Below, piece by piece: positions 49,945 to 58,890 of a stretch of 64,000 nucleotides of DNA (the stretch's first letter is position 1; every line of letters begins with the position of its first letter). A program made the position numbers and the translations under genes. The notes below the pieces were generated by a model, which worked only from the letters and a program-made list of their open reading frames with translations, did not search any database and was not told the DNA's origin. Source of the stretch: SPDF01 sp963812085 (lineage in GTDB: Bacteria > Gemmatimonadota > Gemmatimonadetes > Gemmatimonadales > GWC2-71-9); NCBI GenBank assembly GCA_963812085.1, contig CAWETL010000004.1, forward strand, positions 186,001 to 250,000, written 5' to 3'.

Positions 49945-52796
49945 CGGCACCCCGCGCCGTAGAGGGAGTCGGCCACTCCAGCCTGCGGGGCGACCGAGGC
50001 GTCGGCATTGCGCCACAGCTCGCGCACCCGGGCGAGCATTCGGCACGCCTCGGCGGGCTCGCCTGCCTTGAGGAGGAGCCGGGCGCGGGTCACGCGCGCC
50101 GCCACGCTCGCCACGGCGTCGACTTCCATCTTCTGCGCCTCGTGCACGGGAAACCGGTAGGTGTCCGAATTTTCGTACCAGAGAATCTCGCGTTGGGCCT
50201 CGGCCTCGTCGCCCGCCGCCTCGTGCCAGCGCGCGCGCGCGAGGTGCAGGACGCTCCGCGTGAAGATGTCGTTGCCGGGCCTCGGCGAATCGTAGTCGAG
50301 CAATCCGGCGGACGCGGCAAGGGCGCCCTTCGGGTCCGACTCCCCCTGGAGCAAGGCAGCGGCGAGCCGCCCGAGCCTGGCTGCGGCGGTATCGGTCGTG
50401 CCAAGCGCGGTCAGGCTGGCGACAAGCCCTGCCGCTGCGGTCGAGTCGTGCCGTTGCATGGCGTCCAGGGCAAGAGTCCACCTGGCGCGCGCGGCGGACG
50501 GCCCCCCTGCGGCCTGTCCCTGGAGCCAGTGACGCGCCGAGGATTCCCGTGACGCAGCCGCTCGCCCCGCCCCCAGCACGGGAAGGATGAGCGGCCATTG
50601 CCGTCGCTGCAGCTCGGCCTCCTGCGACCTGAACGCGATGGCCGCCGAGTCGACGAGGGCCAACCCGTCCGTCACCCGCCCCCAGGTGAATTGCGCGAGC
50701 GCCTGGGCCTCGAGCCCGCTGGCTCGGTCCCTGGCGAGCAGCCGAGAGGCGATCACCTTGCCGATCTCGTGTTGCCCCTCGGGGAGGTCCCACGCGGCAC
50801 AGAAGCGGAAGAACCGGCCAAGTTGTCCGATGTCCTCATCGGAGGCAAACCGGCTGAACAGCCACAGCTTGAGACGGGCCCGCCAGGGAACCCACCGGAG
50901 ATCGTACCCGAGCTGGAGGAAGTCGACCACCGGCGGCTCGCCCTCGACGTGGGTGCCCAGCTGGATCCGGGCCGCCAGCCACCGGCGTGCCGCCTCGCGG
51001 TCGCCGAGGCGGGACTTTCCCCACACGAGGTGATCGTAGGCCGGCGCCGGCGTGCCGCCCGGACTGGACGTGATCGCCTGCTCGAACATGTCGAGCGAAG
51101 CCGTGAGGCCTCGACCGACGAGCGGCCCGCGGTGAAACAAGTCGCTGGCGAAGACAAGCGGCAGCGCGCCGCCGGCGCCGAAGGCGTCCGTCAGGGAGTC
51201 GAACGCCCTGAAGCGCTGCGGCAGGTTCGTGTCGCTCATGGCGTGGACGAGGCCGGATTCGAGCGGCGGCAACTTGTCGGCACAGCACCTGGCGAGGGCA
51301 GACGCCTCCTCCCAGGAGCTCTCCCGTGCCCAGAGCCTGGCGACGAGCAGCCGCCACCTCGCGAGCGCGAACGACGAATCGAAGGCCACGGCGGCCGCAT
51401 AGCTTCTGGCCGCCAGGTGCCAGGCATCGGCGTCGAACAGCGCCTCGCCCGTCACGAACTGTCCGATCGCTTCCGGGCTGTTGCTGGCCAGATTGGTCGG
51501 CTCGGTGCCGGGGGGTGCACCGAGTTGCACGCCGATCGCGATCGCGGCCTTGCGGCCGAGGTCACGGGCGTCGCCATGCACGACGGAAAGGGGAATGGGG
51601 GTCAACGCCGCGCCGGATCCCGAATCCGGGATGATCAACTGGAGCAGCAGGGTGTCGCCGCGGCGCGTGATCTTGCCGGAAATCGCGCGCCCGACGTCGA
51701 GTGCGCGGGCGGCGGACGCTGGCTCCTCGCCGGGGTGGTCCCGACGCCAGTCCGCCGCCCGGTCGAAGTCCGCGCGGGTGAGGCTCGGGAACGAGTAGAG
51801 GTTGATGTAGGTCGCCTCGGCGACCTCCCGGCCCAGCGGGTCGGTCGGGGCGCCCACGACGCTGAACGGCAGCACGGCGAGGGTCCGGTGGTCGCTGGGT
51901 CGCGAGTGGGGTGGGGCGAAGTGGACCAGCAGTCGGCCGAGGACGACGACGGCGGTGATGATGCCGACAGTCGTCAGGAGCCGCCCACGGCGAAACCGCG
52001 CCCGGTCGAAGACTCGGCGCGCCTCGCGCATCGAGCCCCACCGCCTTGCGGGATCCACGGCCAGCCCACGGAGGAGCAGGCGGGCCATGGGCCGGGGGAC
52101 ACCGCGCCAGTTGGCGTCCGCCGGGCCCTCGAGCGCCTTCCACCGGCGACCGGTCGCCGCCTCGTAGAGCACCGCCGCCGCCGAATACTGGTCCGATCGT
52201 TCGGTCGCGGGCTCGCCGCGGAGCTGCTCCGGGGACATGTAGGCCCTGGTCCCGACCAGGGCTCCGTCTTCGGTGAGTTCCTGGGAGTCGTTGGTGGCGT
52301 CGTGGGCAATGCCGAAATCGCCGAGGAGCGCGCGGTGGCCCACGAAAAAGATGTTCTGCGGCTTGACGTCGCGGTGCACAATCCCGGCGGCGTGCGCGGC
52401 GGCCAGCGCCTCCACCAGGTCGCGTGCGAGTCGCAGGACCATGTCAACGGGAAGCGGGCCGGCGGCCAGCCGGTCGGCGAGGGTTTGCCCCTCGATGAAG
52501 TCCATCACGTAATACGACAGCCCATCGCGCGTTTCTGCTCGGTGGACGGGCAGGATGTTCGAATGCTGCAGCCGGGCCAGGAGCTTGGCCTCGCGCAGGA
52601 ACCGCTCCCGCGCCACCGCGGTCGCCAGCTCGGGCCGGAGCACCTTGACCGCCACCCAGCGGTCGAGCGCCACGTCGTGCGCCCGGTAGACGATCCCCAT
52701 GCCACCGGCAGCGATCCGGCCTTCCACCTCGAACTCCGGTGACAGAGCCCGCCGCAACCGCTGGAGCAGTGGGTCGTCCAAGACGCCTCGATGCAA
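49941..52796 (-). CDS. Transmembrane Ser/Thr protein kinase with TolB-like domain
   Basis: A 951-residue kinase. GRIAAGGMGIVYRA is the glycine loop, K51 the ATP lysine, HRDVKPQN with D143 the catalytic loop, DFG at 160-162 and MSPEQ the activation-segment end. One membrane helix follows at about 272-293, then a TolB-like domain (about 305-430) and a long helical TPR-like region outside the membrane. The start is TTG 52796, with an alternative TTG five codons later. Downstream it is fused translationally to a BTAD regulator. A plausible sensor kinase for an envelope or nutrient signal. Confidence 0.88.
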   Translation of the reverse strand: MHRGVLDDPLLQRLRRALSPEFEVEGRIAAGGMGIVYRAHDVALDRWVAVKVLRPELATAVARERFLREAKLLARLQHSNILPVHRAETRDGLSYYVMDFIEGQTLADRLAAGPLPVDMVLRLARDLVEALAAAHAAGIVHRDVKPQNIFFVGHRALLGDFGIAHDATNDSQELTEDGALVGTRAYMSPEQLRGEPATERSDQYSAAAVLYEAATGRRWKALEGPADANWRGVPRPMARLLLRGLAVDPARRWGSMREARRVFDRARFRRGRLLTTVGIITAVVVLGRLLVHFAPPHSRPSDHRTLAVLPFSVVGAPTDPLGREVAEATYINLYSFPSLTRADFDRAADWRRDHPGEEPASAARALDVGRAISGKITRRGDTLLLQLIIPDSGSGAALTPIPLSVVHGDARDLGRKAAIAIGVQLGAPPGTEPTNLASNSPEAIGQFVTGEALFDADAWHLAARSYAAAVAFDSSFALARWRLLVARLWARESSWEEASALARCCADKLPPLESGLVHAMSDTNLPQRFRAFDSLTDAFGAGGALPLVFASDLFHRGPLVGRGLTASLDMFEQAITSSPGGTPAPAYDHLVWGKSRLGDREAARRWLAARIQLGTHVEGEPPVVDFLQLGYDLRWVPWRARLKLWLFSRFASDEDIGQLGRFFRFCAAWDLPEGQHEIGKVIASRLLARDRASGLEAQALAQFTWGRVTDGLALVDSAAIAFRSQEAELQRRQWPLILPVLGAGRAAASRESSARHWLQGQAAGGPSAARARWTLALDAMQRHDSTAAAGLVASLTALGTTDTAAARLGRLAAALLQGESDPKGALAASAGLLDYDSPRPGNDIFTRSVLHLARARWHEAAGDEAEAQREILWYENSDTYRFPVHEAQKMEVDAVASVAARVTRARLLLKAGEPAEACRMLARVRELWRNADASVAPQAGVADSLYGAGCR

Positions 52797-52926
52797 TCGG
52801 AGAAAGCTGCAAACGGCTGGTGGTCAGGGGGATGCGCTAATGTCAGGCCCGCGGGGAGGCGCGTCAAGGAGACCCCGTGCGGCGGGGGCGGCGACCGCGG
52901 CCTGGCGGCCTCGCACCCCCTCCCTC

Positions 52927-52966
52927 TTGACGGGCCGGGCCATATGTCTTAGTGTATCGCTACACC
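52927..52966 (+). promoter_or_regulatory. Promoter and YtrA-type operator of GntR-ABC operon
   Basis: TTGACG (52927-52932), a 17-bp spacer and TAGTGT (52950-52955) form a promoter. Overlapping the -10 is the palindrome GTGTA-TCGC-TACAC (52952-52965), which fits the GT(N)TA(N)nTA(N)AC consensus described for YtrA-subfamily GntR regulators. A second AACACACTAG half-site follows. The GntR gene starts at 52980, so autoregulation is likely. Confidence 0.6.
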
Positions 52967-52979
52967 AACACACTAGGCC

Positions 52980-53360
52980 ATGTTCGAACACCTCGATCCG
53001 GCACTACCAACCCCGCTGTACGCCCAACTCGCGGAGCGGCTTCGCGCCGCGATCGCGACCGGGGACCTCGCGCCCGGCGAACTCCTGCCGTCGGTGCGGC
53101 AACTCGCCACGCGCCTCCGGCTGAATCCGGGCACGGTGGTGCAGGCCTATCGGGCATTGGAGACCACTGGCCTGGTCGAACTGCGGCAGGGATCCGGCAC
53201 CTACGTCAAGGAGCTCTCGCGGTCGCGGCGCTCGACGGAGCAGGCGGCCGTTGCCGCCGGCCTCGCGCGAGACATGCTCGCGCGCGCCGCCGGCCTTGGG
53301 CTCTCGGGCGAGGATCTGCTCACCGCCCTTCGCAACGCGCTTCGGGAGGATCGGCCATGA
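52980..53360 (+). CDS. GntR family transcriptional regulator (YtrA subfamily)
   Basis: A 126-residue repressor: winged helix (about 11-78) with PLYAQLAERLRAAIATGDLAPGELLPSVRQLATRLRLNP shortened here to its key elements, and the recognition helix around NPGTVVQAYRALE. A short C-terminal helical tail follows instead of a ligand-binding domain, as in the YtrA group that controls ABC transporter operons. The stop overlaps the ATPase start (ATGA). Confidence 0.9.
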   Translation: MFEHLDPALPTPLYAQLAERLRAAIATGDLAPGELLPSVRQLATRLRLNPGTVVQAYRALETTGLVELRQGSGTYVKELSRSRRSTEQAAVAAGLARDMLARAAGLGLSGEDLLTALRNALREDRP

Positions 53361-54254
53361 GGGATGCCGTCCAGGTTCGCGGGCTGTCGTACGAGGTGGG
53401 TGGGTTCGCGCTTCGGGACCTGAATCTCACGGTGCCGGCGGGAGCGGTGTACGGGTTCCTCGGTCCCAATGGCGCTGGCAAGACCACCACCGTTCGCCTC
53501 CTCCTTGGGATGCTCCGGCGAGCCGGCGGCACGATCAGGATCCTGGGGGACGAGGTGCCGGCGGACATCGTCCGGATCCTTGCCAGGGTCGGCTATGTGC
53601 CCGGAGCGTCCCCATCTCTACCCCGAGCTCACCGTCGCCGAGATGATCCGGTTTCACGCCGCCTTTCATCCGCGCTACGACCACGCCGCTTCGGACGACC
53701 TGCGAGCCCGCTTCGGACTGCCGGCGGATCGACCGCTTTCCCGGCTATCGAAGGGAGAGATGGGCAAGCTGATGATCCTGCTCGCTCTGGCGCAGCGCCC
53801 CGACCTCCTCGTGCTCGACGAGCCCACGGACGGGCTCGATCCCGTGGTCCGCCGGGAGGCGCTCTCGGCCATCCTCGAATACGTGACGGAAACGGGCGCC
53901 AGCGTGCTCATCTCGAGCCACCTGGTGCACGAGCTGGAGCGCTTCTGCGACTGGGTGGGCGTGCTCGACCGGGGCACGATGGTCGCCGAGCTGCCGATGC
54001 AGGAGTTCAAGTCGGGGCTCAAGCGGCTCCGGGTCGCCGGCGGCGTGGTGGCCACCGAGGCGCCGTTCTCCCTGCTCGCCCGCGAGGCCGCCGGCCTGGG
54101 CGGGGAATTGTGGACGGTGCGGGGCTGGCAGCCGGAGATGGTCGCCTGGTTCGGCGAGGCCGCCCCGCTGCGGGAAGTCATCGACCTCGATCTCGAGGAG
54201 GCGTTCGTCGAGTTGTTGCGGTGCGCCCGCAACCCCAACTGGCGGGAGGACTGA
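53357..54254 (+). CDS. ABC transporter ATP-binding protein, +1 frameshift at about 53603
   Basis: An ABC ATPase of about 298 residues, disrupted by one extra base. The first frame has Walker A GPNGAGKTTT and runs to VGYVP. Skipping one G at 53603-53604 gives ERPHLYPELTVAEMIRFH in the second frame, the normal continuation. It then carries the signature LSKGEMGKLMILLALA, Walker B LLVLDEPTDGLD and the H-loop ISSH. The signature LSKGE is a variant of LSGGQ. The span is 3n+1 bases. Cognate regulator and permease flank it. Confidence 0.87.
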
Positions 54255-54907
54255 TGTTTCGCGCCGTCCTGGCGAGCCAATGGCGGGAGAGCCGGCTCGC
54301 GGTCCTCCTGCTGGCCGGGCTCGCGTTCGTAACCCCTGTAGTATGCCTGTGGGGCAAGTGGTCGCCGTCCGACCCCTGGATCTATCAGGACCTGGTTCGC
54401 GCAGTGTGGCAGTGGGGCATGGCGTATCCCATCATCGGGCTCGCCGCCGCCCTCGCGCTCGCACTGGGCGTGTGGCGGCCAGACCACCGGACCAGGCACG
54501 TCTACGCACTCACCCTTCCGGTCGCGCGGCCCCGGTATCTCTTCTTGCGCTACGGCGCCGGCCTCGTCTTCCTCACCGGCATCGGCCTGGCGCTCTGGGT
54601 CGGTGGCGTGGCGGCCACCGTCCGCCTCCCGCTGCCCCCGGTGCTGCACGCCTATCCAGGGGGCCTGGCGCTCCGGTTCTGGCTGGCAGGATTGATGGCT
54701 TACACGATGTTGTTCGCCTTGAGCGGGGTCACGGAGCGGGCGGCGCGGGTGATGGTGGCGGGATTCCTCGTCCTCGTGATCGTCACCGCCGCGGCGGACG
54801 CGATGAACGTCCACTGGAGTCCGCTGGGGTGGACGGTCGACGCCCTGTTCGGGCGATACGGACCGCTAGGGGTGTTCCGTATCCGGTGGATGCTGATCGA
54901 TGTCTAG
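54254..54907 (+). CDS. ABC transporter permease protein
   Basis: A 217-residue membrane protein with about six helices (for example LAVLLLAGLAFVTPVVCLWG and YPIIGLAAALALALGV), the size and topology of an ABC-2-type permease. It pairs with the preceding ATPase, overlapping its stop. DHRTRHVYALTLPVARPRYL is a cytoplasmic loop likely to contact the ATPase. In YtrA-controlled systems these transporters often respond to cell-envelope stress, but the substrate here is unknown. Confidence 0.8.
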   Translation: MFRAVLASQWRESRLAVLLLAGLAFVTPVVCLWGKWSPSDPWIYQDLVRAVWQWGMAYPIIGLAAALALALGVWRPDHRTRHVYALTLPVARPRYLFLRYGAGLVFLTGIGLALWVGGVAATVRLPLPPVLHAYPGGLALRFWLAGLMAYTMLFALSGVTERAARVMVAGFLVLVIVTAAADAMNVHWSPLGWTVDALFGRYGPLGVFRIRWMLIDV

Positions 54908-55929
54908 CGGCCGGCTGTTCGTCGCACTCGGCGCGGCGCTCCTGGGGACCGGTCCCGCGGCGGCCCAGGACAGCGCGGCCGCGATCCGGCGCATGGAGAT
55001 TCGCCTGGATTCACTCCGGGGAATCGTCGCTCTCGCCGAGAGCGCCCAATGGCGCCTGACGCAAGTCCGACACCGTGTCGGTGGGCGCGCTGCGCATTGT
55101 CACCTCCGCGGCGCTGCGCCCGGTGTACGAGTTGGCCGTCCCCGAGGCGTGGGATTCACTCCTGTCGCGCTTCGGCCCCGCGATTGCCGATCACCCTCCG
55201 TTTGGACTCTTGGGATCCGGTCCAGTTGGTGTGAGGGGGAGCGGTGCGCTCGATCCCCACGAGCTCGCTCGCGGCTGGGTGCGGATGTTCGCGGACCAGT
55301 TCTGGCGGGAGCAGGACGCCACCATCGTGGGCTGGCTGCACGGCAGTTTCCCCTCCGGTCCCTTGGGGGAGGAGGATCTCGCCGAGCTGTCGGCGCGAAT
55401 GGCGGTCGTGCCCGCGCGCCCCAACGCGGGATGCCTGGCTGGAAACGTGTCCGATTGCGCCACGGCGCTCGGTCTCGGCGTAGGACCCGACACGCTGTCG
55501 GCCTGGTACGACTCCACCGCCTGGCCTGGGCTGGCAGGGCAGTCGGGGGACTCCCGTCCGCGGTCGGAATTGAGGCTCCGAAATCTCTGCCGAGTGGGCG
55601 ACTATGCGGCGTGCCGCGCTGTGTTGGTGCGCGGGCCGATCACGGCCCCGGTCGGCGCCTCGGGGCGCCGGTTGCTCGTCCAGCTCGCGCTCGAGGCGGG
55701 CGGCCCCGAAGCCTTCCGGCGCCTCAACGCCGATCCCGCTGCGCCCCTGGAACGGCGACTGGAGGCCGCGGCGGGCCTCCCGCTCGACACGCTGCTCGGG
55801 CGGTGGATCGATGTCGTGCATTCGGCGATGCCCGACGCACAGCGTCCTGCCGGCGCCGAGTCGGTGGCGACCTTCGCGTGGTGCGCGGCGCTGCTGTTGC
55901 TGGCACTGCGGGGGCCGAGATGGCGCTGA
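54900..55929 (+). CDS. Exported protein of unknown function A, +1 frameshift at about 55065
   Basis: About 342 residues: a signal peptide (1-23, ending AAAQ), a short coiled coil (IRRMEIRLDSLRG), a soluble domain and a C-terminal hydrophobic segment (FAWCAALLLLALRG). The frame breaks at G55065; skipping it gives WRLTQ-SDTVSVGALRIV. The C-terminal LDTLLGRWIDVVHSA resembles the last helix of gluzincin-like (peptidase MA) domains, but no HExxH is present. It resembles the next gene in layout. I do not recognise the family. Confidence 0.65.
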
Positions 55930-57080
55930 GCAACCGCACCCTTGGCGTCCTCGCCCTGTTGGCCGCGGGGTCCGTCATCGCGACGTGCGCTCCCCCGACC
56001 GCCGTCCTGGCGGCGCGGAGGCGCTTCCTACAGGCGTCCGCCGAGCGAGTCCAAGTCCGTGCGCTGACCGATTCCTTGAACCGGCTCAAGCTCCGGATGG
56101 GGGCCTTGCAACTCCGGGAAGAGGTCGATTCGGCGCTCGGCAGCTATTCACCGGGTCACGCCCCGGACGTCGTCGTATTGGGCGGTCGCCTGGCGGCTGA
56201 AAAGGGCGCGAGCGCCGAGCGGCTGCTCGACTCGCTGTCCCTTCGGTCGGATTCCGGAATGGCGATCCGCATCGTGCTGGTTGATGCACAATCTCATGGC
56301 CTCACGCGGTGGTTCTCGCTCACGCTCCTCCCGGAGCATGACGCCGACGCGGGATGCACGATCGTCCGCGTCGTGTTTCCCGGGGACACGACGACCGAAG
56401 CCGACCGGGCACTGGGCTGGCTGTCGATGCCGTGGGGCGGCAGGGAGGGGCCCTGCTGGTTCCTCGCGAGGTTCGGGCTCCCGGGCCCCGAGGTGCGTGC
56501 CTGGCTGGACTCCCGGTACTGGGATGTGGCGGGCGCCGTGCCCCCGACGCCATGGCCGCTTCTCCGGGAGGACGAGGTCAAGGGGCGAGTGGACCCCGCC
56601 CGGAGGGCGGGGGGCGACATGCACGGCGCGTTCATCAGCGGATCGGTAATGTTGCAGGGTTGCGCGCACGATCGCCCCGACCTTTGCGAAGCGGCGTTGC
56701 TCAGCCCGCTCCGCCGGGGATTGCTGCCGCCCGGTATCGCCGCCGGCTACTCCCTCGCGCATTACGCCCAGGCCGAAGGGAACGGGCAGTTCGGCTTTCC
56801 TCCCGAGGCATCGTGGTCGGTGCTCTCGCGGATGGTCGAGGACCTGGGCCCGACGCGGTTTGCGGCGTTCTGGAAGAGCACGGGCCCCGTGGCCGAGTCG
56901 TTCCAGGCGGCTTCAGGAGTGTCGCTCGGGAGGTGGTTCCGCGAACAGTTGAGGCGCGAACTACGGCAGGCCGACGTGGAGGACGCCGGGGAGGGGGCGC
57001 ATTGGCCCTCGACCATCGTGTTCTTGGTGCTGGCGCTCGCAATTTCGTTGCTGCAGGCCGAGCGCCGTCAAGTACGGTAA
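55920..57080 (+). CDS. Exported protein of unknown function B
   Basis: A 386-residue protein: N-terminal lipoprotein-like segment (VIATCAPP, C23), a coiled coil (LTDSLNRLKLRMGALQLREE), a central domain of about 280 residues, then GVSLGRWFREQLRREL and a C-terminal membrane helix (IVFLVLALAISLL). The order coiled coil, domain, GRW helix, TM matches protein A, so the two are probably distant paralogues or partners. The stretch PPGIAAGYSLAHYAQ...AASGVSLGRWF is reminiscent of peptidase MA-like C-terminal halves, without the metal motif. It overlaps gene A by 10 bp. Confidence 0.65.
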   Translation: MALSNRTLGVLALLAAGSVIATCAPPTAVLAARRRFLQASAERVQVRALTDSLNRLKLRMGALQLREEVDSALGSYSPGHAPDVVVLGGRLAAEKGASAERLLDSLSLRSDSGMAIRIVLVDAQSHGLTRWFSLTLLPEHDADAGCTIVRVVFPGDTTTEADRALGWLSMPWGGREGPCWFLARFGLPGPEVRAWLDSRYWDVAGAVPPTPWPLLREDEVKGRVDPARRAGGDMHGAFISGSVMLQGCAHDRPDLCEAALLSPLRRGLLPPGIAAGYSLAHYAQAEGNGQFGFPPEASWSVLSRMVEDLGPTRFAAFWKSTGPVAESFQAASGVSLGRWFREQLRRELRQADVEDAGEGAHWPSTIVFLVLALAISLLQAERRQVR

Positions 57081-57108
57081 GGGGCGTCATGACGGCGCTC
57101 GCCCAGCC

Positions 57109-57510
57109 CTACTTCGCTGGCGGGTGGCTCAGCGTCCAGACGTAGGCCGCGACCGCCTGCACCTGCGGATCGGAGATGGAGCTGCCCCCCCTCGGCGGCA
57201 TCATCACGCCGGTCTTCGACTGCTTCATGGGGACACCCGTCTTGATCTGCTGGACGATTTCCTCGTAGCTCCCGCTGGAATGGAGCCAGACCTGGTCAGT
57301 CAGGTTGGGCCCCACCCGACCCGTGCCATCCGGGCCGTGACAGGCGAAACACGAGCCCGCACCCAGGAAGATGGTCGCCCCCTCCTGGACCATCGAGGGC
57401 GTCACCTCGCTCGGGAGCGCCGCGCCGGCCTGGGCGTGGAGCGGACCTTGCCAGGCGCCCCCCCAGAGGAGGGCGGTAGGCACCGCGACGACCATTGCAC
57501 GCATCAACAT
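57109..57510 (-). CDS. Periplasmic monoheme cytochrome c
   Basis: A 133-residue class I cytochrome c: signal peptide (1-27, ending LHAQ), heme motif CFACH in GAGSCFACHGPDGTGRVGPNL, and the distal methionine probably in GVMMPPRGG. It follows the CxxCH-porin gene by 11 bp, so the two proteins are likely made together and exchange electrons. Confidence 0.9.
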   Translation of the reverse strand: MLMRAMVVAVPTALLWGGAWQGPLHAQAGAALPSEVTPSMVQEGATIFLGAGSCFACHGPDGTGRVGPNLTDQVWLHSSGSYEEIVQQIKTGVPMKQSKTGVMMPPRGGSSISDPQVQAVAAYVWTLSHPPAK

Positions 57511-57521
57511 GATCGGCTTCC

Positions 57522-58730
57522 TCAGAATGCGGTGGTGAATCCGGCGGTCAGCCGGTTCAGTTCCCGGTCAAACTCGTAGCCGTACTCCCCATACAACCGG
57601 AAGTTGCGACGGATGAGGTACCCGCTCCCGACCGCGATCGACTCGTACCGGTCGAGGCCGATCGGGGTGCCGAGCTTCACGTTCAGCACCGGCTGGTTCG
57701 CCGTGATGTAGTTGTAGAGGGCGTACCCGTACCACCGGCTCCCGGTCGGGCGCATCAGCAGCTCGGCAAATCCGCCGTCGGTGTAGACGGTCGGTTCGGT
57801 CGGGAGGAAATCCGCCTCGCTGTCGGTTCGGGTCACGTATTGCAGGTTGAGCTGGAAGACTCCCGTCCCGAAGGTGGCGTCCGCCCCGAACATCCGGATG
57901 GTGTTCTCCTGGCCGGGGAAGCCGTATGGCTCGCCGTTCTGCGCCCCCGCATATCCCAGGACACCGAGCCGGACGTGGGTGCCGAAATCCCGGCTCAGGT
58001 GCCCGAAGAGGTTCTTGTTGGCGTCGTTGTCATAGCGCAGCAGGTCGTCGGCCGCCGGGATGCCGTCGCCGTTCACCAGGGTTCCGGTGAGGGTGAAACC
58101 TGCCAAGTCTGCCGAGGCCATGAAGCCCCGGTCATAGGTCAGGTTGGCGGGCTGCATTCCCACCAGGACCTTGTAGATCGCGTAGTCCTGGACTTCGAGC
58201 CGCAACTCGCGCTTGAAGATCGGGTCGGACACCTGGAACTGTCCGAACGTCAGGTCCACCGGCGCGCCGCGGATGTCGTTCCACGACACGAACGCGTCCT
58301 CGATGCCCGCAACGTCCCCGCGCTCAGCCAGCAGGAAGTAGATGTAGTACGAGAGCGACTTCGAGAGCGTCCCGCCGGACAGGAGCTTGAGGTTGAACGG
58401 CGACTGGAAGTCGGTCGCCGCCTTGCCGTCGGCGTAGAGCTGGGCGTAGGCGTCGAGGCGAAGGGCCAGCGGCAGGCTGGCCGGAAGGGTCAGGAGGTCA
58501 TCGCCGGTGGCGATCGTGTCCCGCGGCTCCTCTCCGGGAGCCATCCGGAACCCGTTGGCGGCGAACTGCGCACCGAAGTCCGTCAGCGCGGGGAAGGGGT
58601 TGTGGCAGAGCGAGCAGGAAACCCGGTACTTCCGGGCGAACACAGGAAGCGCCGATGCGTCGCTCGGCAGGGCGGTCCCGAGTGCGAAGGCAAGGACACC
58701 GCCGAACGCCGCGATGGTCTGGGAAGTCAT
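57522..58730 (-). CDS. Outer-membrane beta-barrel protein with CxxCH motif
   Basis: A 402-residue porin-like protein: signal peptide (about 1-27, ending ASA), then a monoheme site CSLCHNPFPAL immediately after the mature N terminus. A series of amphipathic beta strands fills the rest, ending in a terminal phenylalanine (AGFTTAF), typical of outer-membrane barrels. GGAGG precedes ATG 58730. A heme placed at the mouth of a barrel suggests electron transfer across or into the outer membrane, but its function is not established. Confidence 0.8.
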   Translation of the reverse strand: MTSQTIAAFGGVLAFALGTALPSDASALPVFARKYRVSCSLCHNPFPALTDFGAQFAANGFRMAPGEEPRDTIATGDDLLTLPASLPLALRLDAYAQLYADGKAATDFQSPFNLKLLSGGTLSKSLSYYIYFLLAERGDVAGIEDAFVSWNDIRGAPVDLTFGQFQVSDPIFKRELRLEVQDYAIYKVLVGMQPANLTYDRGFMASADLAGFTLTGTLVNGDGIPAADDLLRYDNDANKNLFGHLSRDFGTHVRLGVLGYAGAQNGEPYGFPGQENTIRMFGADATFGTGVFQLNLQYVTRTDSEADFLPTEPTVYTDGGFAELLMRPTGSRWYGYALYNYITANQPVLNVKLGTPIGLDRYESIAVGSGYLIRRNFRLYGEYGYEFDRELNRLTAGFTTAF

Positions 58731-58890
58731 GGCACCTCCAGGTAGTAATGCCTCGCGCGACACCCGATCCACTCGCGCGGACCATGTCGAGCACCTGGAT
58801 GGACTATGCCATGGGGAGGATGAAGAAGCCGAGAAGCCGTCCTGAAAACTCCCGGAGAACCATCAGGGCGGACGTAAGTCGGTATGCCTG

